From a virus: a DNA stretch of 32,444 nucleotides. The first letter of the stretch is position 1, and each line of letters begins with the position of its first letter. The position numbers were made by a program, and so were the translations under genes. Shown here in pieces: positions 30,185-32,444 of the stretch. Below the pieces are notes generated by a model. The model searched no databases. It saw nothing but the letters and a program-made list of their open reading frames with translations, and had not been told where the DNA came from. The stretch lies in the IMG/VR virus record IMGVR_UViG_3300042568_000254, positions 1 to 32,444 of that record, one strand, 5' to 3'.

Positions 30185-30669
30185 ACCTTGTCTCCTAGTA
30201 AGTCTCCGATTGGTTTACAGATGAAACAATTAGAGGTCAGTTGACCGTGGTTAGGGGTCAATTTTGAGTTATCCACAGGATGTGTGATCACACAATTGGC
30301 ATGTGTGCACCCATGTGTGCAGCAATTTTTCTATATAAATCAATATGTGTGCAGTGTGTGCACCCTTTTTCTTAAGTTCAATTCAAATTTAAGAGATGTA
30401 TTAAAAAAGTATTTTTTCATGTCTCTATATACGAACTGAACTCGAAAAAACCCTGCACACACGTCACACATTTTTCGTGTTTCGTTAGAAATCAAGCACT
30501 TATGTAAAAAACCTAGTGTCCAATGCCTGCACACACCCCGGTTTTTCCCTGCACACACGGCCATAAAGTGCTCACACATTGGCAAATGCCGTCACACAAC
30601 TTTGTTGCACAGTGACCACTGACCGTTGACCACGGGCAATGGGCACTGGCAATGGTCCGTTGTTAGTGG
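30185..30669. other. Candidate replication origin: DnaA box, iterons and AT-rich core
   Basis: No gene fits this 485-base stretch. It has a perfect DnaA box TTATCCACA (30269-30277), the 14-base palindrome TGTGTGATCACACA (30281-30294), four direct TGTGTGCA sites (30302, 30314, 30346, 30355), an AT-rich core at about 30322-30450, then three inverted TGCACACA sites (30454, 30528, 30550) and three TCACACA sites (30464, 30572, 30592). GGTCA/TGACC elements flank both sides. The symmetric array around an AT-rich core is typical of an iteron-type origin or partition/control site. Confidence 0.72.
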
Positions 30670-30876
30670 TCATTCCCACCGGGTCTCGGCCTCCTGTTCG
30701 TTGATCCGTTCCCAGTGGGCACGCAACTCCAGTTTCGCTTCGTCGAGGTCGTTCTTGCAGCGATAGAGGAGCTGCACATAGTCGACTGTGTCCCAACACT
30801 CGGCGACCCAATGGCCGCCGGTGTCGTAATGGTCGTTGGCATAGCGCTTGAGCAGGTCTACATTGTGGTGTGTCAT
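30670..30876 (-). CDS. Small unknown protein
   Basis: A 68-residue protein, MTHHNVDLLKRYANDHYDTG, with Trp-rich GGHWVAECWDTVDYVQLLY and an acidic helical end. GAGGA lies about 9 bases upstream. It is next to the iteron region, on the right. No known family. Confidence 0.72.
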   Translation of the reverse strand: MTHHNVDLLKRYANDHYDTGGHWVAECWDTVDYVQLLYRCKNDLDEAKLELRAHWERINEQEAETRWE

Positions 30877-30881
30877 GGGTA

Positions 30882-31061
30882 TTAGTCCTCTGTGAAGGCG
30901 CGGAGGTAGAGGGCAAAGCCGCCCGTTATAAGTGAGAAGGCGAGGAACGCCACTTGCACTTGGGCGGGGGTGAAGTCCAGGAGTTGAGGGGGCGGGAATA
31001 GGGCAGCAATGAACACTGCGATAGATCCGATGAAGATGACGGATGAAGTGCGGGCATGCAT
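30882..31061 (-). CDS. Small two-helix membrane protein (59 aa)
   Basis: Translated directly: MHARTSSVIFIGSIAVFIAA, a short Pro-rich turn (LFPPPQLLDFTP), then VAFLAFSLITGGFALYLRAF. Two membrane helices in a hairpin. It uses the repeated AGGTAACTAACC leader. Holin-like size, but the early context argues against lysis; function unknown. Confidence 0.8.
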   Translation of the reverse strand: MHARTSSVIFIGSIAVFIAALFPPPQLLDFTPAQVQVAFLAFSLITGGFALYLRAFTED

Positions 31062-31085
31062 GGTTAGTTACCTGTGGTTAGGGGT

Positions 31086-31108
31086 GGGGAGGTTGGAGGT
31101 CCCTCCCC
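31086..31108 (-). repeat. Hairpin in the short gap before the membrane protein gene
   Basis: GGGGAGG and CCTCCCC (7 perfect pairs) enclose a 9-base loop between the stop at 31117 and the ATG at 31061. No U-tract follows on the minus strand. It may protect or space the mRNA, or weakly terminate. Confidence 0.5.
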
Positions 31109-31116
31109 ATTGGGGG

Positions 31117-31284
31117 TTAGCTGAAGAGGTTGAGTACGCCGAGGACGAAGAGGGCTGCCATGTCAGGCTTCTCTTTGGCGTAGGCGATGACGGTCTTGGA
31201 TGCTTCTTTAGCCTTTTCGGCTGCGAGGTATCCGGCGTCGGGGGTCTGGTCTTGGTTGTTGGTGGTCTGGTTGATGTTATCCAT
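31117..31284 (-). CDS. Small early protein (55 aa)
   Basis: First minus-strand gene after the divergent region. Starts MDNINQTTNNQDQTPDAGYL, an Ala/Lys helix (AAEKAKEASKTVIAYAKEKP), and ends in a short hydrophobic LFVLGVLNLFS. Upstream is TAGGAG with the leader at 31285-31357. Function unknown; its position suggests it is expressed first. Confidence 0.78.
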   Translation of the reverse strand: MDNINQTTNNQDQTPDAGYLAAEKAKEASKTVIAYAKEKPDMAALFVLGVLNLFS

Positions 31285-31357
31285 GGTAGATACTCCTAGT
31301 TAGTGATAGATACACAATAGATACTGACCGCGAGACACGAAGTGTCGAGCGTGATTC
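31285..31357 (-). promoter_or_regulatory. Repeated leader with GACAC-TTC-GTGTC hairpin
   Basis: Minus-strand leader of the first early gene, homologous to 29810-29877. Shared sequence: CTCGCGGTCAGTA(A/T)CTA(A/T)TGTGT and ACTAAC before the ribosome site. The 5-bp stem (31334-31346) differs from the other copy at four paired positions yet stays fully complementary, so the structure appears to be conserved. Confidence 0.7.
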
Positions 31358-31603
31358 GTTGGGGGTTACTGGGGGACAAGGTTCCATAGATGAGGGTGAA
31401 AACAAGGTTCCAACGGGTGAATCCGGGAAAAGGGGGGGTGCTGGAGTCCGAGGGGGGAGATAGTGCGTGAGCGATTTAGATAGGAAAAATCGATCACCCT
31501 ACCCCCCTTCAGAAAAACGAAACCTGAAAAAATTTTTATAAAATTTTTTTGCAAGGCGTTTTTGCGTATACTCCCGCCCTTAACCACGGCCCACGAGCCA
31601 CTG
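31358..31603. promoter_or_regulatory. Divergent control region
   Basis: No gene fits. It holds two copies of ACAAGGTTCCA (31376-31386 and 31402-31412, 26 bases apart), a 10-bp inverted repeat with one mismatch (arms GTGAGCGATTT and AAATCGATCAC, 31467-31497), a C-rich stretch and an AT-rich block (31526-31552). These fit operators and promoters between the leftward early genes and the rightward genes. Confidence 0.55.
31549..31572 (+). promoter_or_regulatory. Possible promoter for the HNH gene
   Basis: TATACT at 31567-31572 is a good -10, 31 bases before the ATG. The TTGCAA at 31549-31554 is too close (12 bases) to be the -35, and only T-runs lie at the normal distance. Tentative. Confidence 0.33.
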
Positions 31604-32077
31604 ATGACGGACAGTAAAATCTGTTCACGGTGCCAAAAGGAGCTGCCTTTAACCTCGTTTGAGCAGATCAAGGGGAGGTCGCTGCGGAGTTTCTGTCGCC
31701 CCTGCAAACTGGCCTCTGACCGTCAACAACGGTCCACGGGCTACAGATCCTACCTCTCGAACCTCCTGTCCAAGAGCCGGGACACCAATAGGAAACGGAG
31801 GTTTACCGGTTACGAGGTAACCCTTGATCAGTTGGTCGAACTCTGGGAGACGCAGGATGGCCGCTGCGCAATATCGGGGGTCGTTTTAACCCACCATAAC
31901 GACGGGTCCGGCCTCAAGGACTTTAATGCCAGCATCGACCGGATCGATAGCACCCTGGGGTATGTACCGGGTAATGTTCAGCTGGTGGCTTACCGGGCTA
32001 ACATGCTGAAACAGGCCCTAAGTAGCGACATGCTGTACTGGTGGGTGAAGACTATTTACCAGCACTCTTGTGATTGA
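31604..32077 (+). CDS. HNH-type endonuclease with N-terminal zinc ribbon
   Basis: I chose ATG 31604 (157 aa); a TTG start at 31562 would place 14 residues on promoter-like sequence. CSRC (7-10) and CRPC (31-34) form a zinc ribbon. The nuclease part has GRCAISGVVLTHH, ASIDRIDSTLGYVPGNVQLV and RANMLKQAL, the order of HNH/endonuclease VII-like enzymes found near phage packaging genes. It may help terminase or cut host DNA; a homing role is possible but no intron is visible. Confidence 0.83.
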   Translation: MTDSKICSRCQKELPLTSFEQIKGRSLRSFCRPCKLASDRQQRSTGYRSYLSNLLSKSRDTNRKRRFTGYEVTLDQLVELWETQDGRCAISGVVLTHHNDGSGLKDFNASIDRIDSTLGYVPGNVQLVAYRANMLKQALSSDMLYWWVKTIYQHSCD

Positions 32078-32098
32078 TCATTAGTAGGGCTAATATAA

Positions 32099-32377
32099 AT
32101 GCTGCCGAAAGTCCAGGTATTCGCTATAGAGGGCTTTGACGAGGCTATCATCGGTATCGCCTACAGGGGTGGGTACGAGGTGCTGGTCTACGACGGGGAG
32201 ATAGCCGAGGCCATAGTGGCCACGCTGGCTAAAAAACCCATGTCCCTCCACGACTACCTGACTCATATTGCCCTGCATAAGTTGGGCGATAAGGCACCGG
32301 TTTTTGCATATCTGGGCATAGAAATAGGTGGAGACCTCAGCGATTCAACAAGAGAACCAGGCACCCCTATCCACTGA
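32099..32377 (+). CDS. Small conserved phage protein
   Basis: A 92-residue protein, MLPKVQVFAIEGFDEAIIGI, with YRGGYEVLVYDGEIAEAIVA and a helix around HDYLTHIALHKLG. ATG follows GATCATTAGTAGGG. No catalytic motif. Same direction as the HNH gene and probably co-transcribed. Confidence 0.72.
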   Translation: MLPKVQVFAIEGFDEAIIGIAYRGGYEVLVYDGEIAEAIVATLAKKPMSLHDYLTHIALHKLGDKAPVFAYLGIEIGGDLSDSTREPGTPIH

Positions 32378-32444
32378 CCTCGCTCATTCCGATGAGCTGA
32401 TGTCACATGTCGAGTTCCAGTCGTTGACCCCATACATGGGGCTG
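32328..32444 (+). CDS. Start of a gene cut by the window end
   Basis: A GTG-started frame stays open to the last base: METSAIQQENQAPLSTDL, then SDELMSHVEFQSLTPYMGL. It overlaps the previous gene by 50 bases. The polar start and continuous frame suggest a real gene, but the start is uncertain (ATG at 32400 is an alternative). A terminase-region gene is possible. Confidence 0.45.
   Translation, partial: METSAIQQENQAPLSTDLAHSDELMSHVEFQSLTPYMGL

Noticed and set aside
30340-30585. Minus-strand frame of 81 aa across the iteron region
   Set aside because: It is built from the TGTGTGCA repeats and the AT-rich core; no ribosome site.
30281-30600. Repeat array considered as CRISPR
   Set aside because: Units are 7-8 bases with irregular spacing and both orientations, with no 25-40 base repeats or cas genes.

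Overview
The window is about 32.4 kb of a tailed double-stranded DNA bacteriophage genome. The evidence is a long tail fibre with a C-terminal self-cleaving chaperone domain, a second repeat-rich tail fibre, small tail-associated proteins, a phage replication module (family A DNA polymerase, primase-helicase, SNF2-type helicase, RecB/Cas4-like and VRR-NUC-like nucleases) and dozens of short, tightly overlapping genes. The Shine-Dalgarno sites and a perfect DnaA box (TTATCCACA) fit a bacterial, probably proteobacterial, host. Terminase, portal, capsid and tape-measure genes are not in the window, so virion morphology and taxonomy cannot be fixed from it.

Layout. Positions 1-12520, plus strand: late structural genes. 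These are a 5'-truncated S74 tail fibre, three small tail-associated genes, a promoter and leader region, a small holin-like membrane protein, a 572-residue virion protein, a 1097-residue fibre with seven tandem 42-44-residue repeats, and four small genes ending in an HExxH protein. The plus-strand and minus-strand gene sets converge 3 bases apart at about 12522. Positions 12524-31284, minus strand: the early and replication genes, read from high to low coordinates. From right to left they are small membrane or soluble genes with shared leaders, a non-coding candidate replication origin (30185-30669), small zinc-ribbon and acidic proteins, a MoxR-type AAA ATPase, an unknown protein and a metallopeptidase/VWA protein, then DNA polymerase, CsrA, primase-helicase, nuclease, a terminator, a Cys-rich protein, the SNF2 helicase, a candidate DNA-binding protein, VRR-NUC nuclease, three tandem paralogues and a DUF3310 protein. 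Positions 31285-31603: a divergent control region. Positions 31604-32444, plus strand: an HNH endonuclease, a small protein and the start of a gene that runs off the window. This is probably the beginning of the next late operon.

How the genes work together. The polymerase, primase-helicase, SNF2 helicase and nucleases form a largely self-sufficient replication and recombination set. The iteron-like array with a DnaA box is the best candidate for where replication starts. The most unusual element is a phage-encoded CsrA/RsmA-family RNA-binding protein. Its gene has a hairpin presenting an ACAGGAUGU loop six bases before its start codon, and ends in a perfect 13-bp hairpin with a GGA loop just before the primase-helicase gene. 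This suggests a phage post-transcriptional circuit, possibly autoregulatory. Other striking features are two leader copies whose stem changes in a compensatory way, several long perfect hairpins inside early genes, and a MoxR-unknown-VWA gene cluster of unknown role.

Seven genes shorter than 60 residues were found by reading the sequence directly (starting at 5966 and 12074 on the plus strand and at 17933, 28082, 29638, 29809, 31061 and 31284 on the minus strand, the 12074 one being the least certain). All functions are from motif and family recognition by eye; no database search was run.
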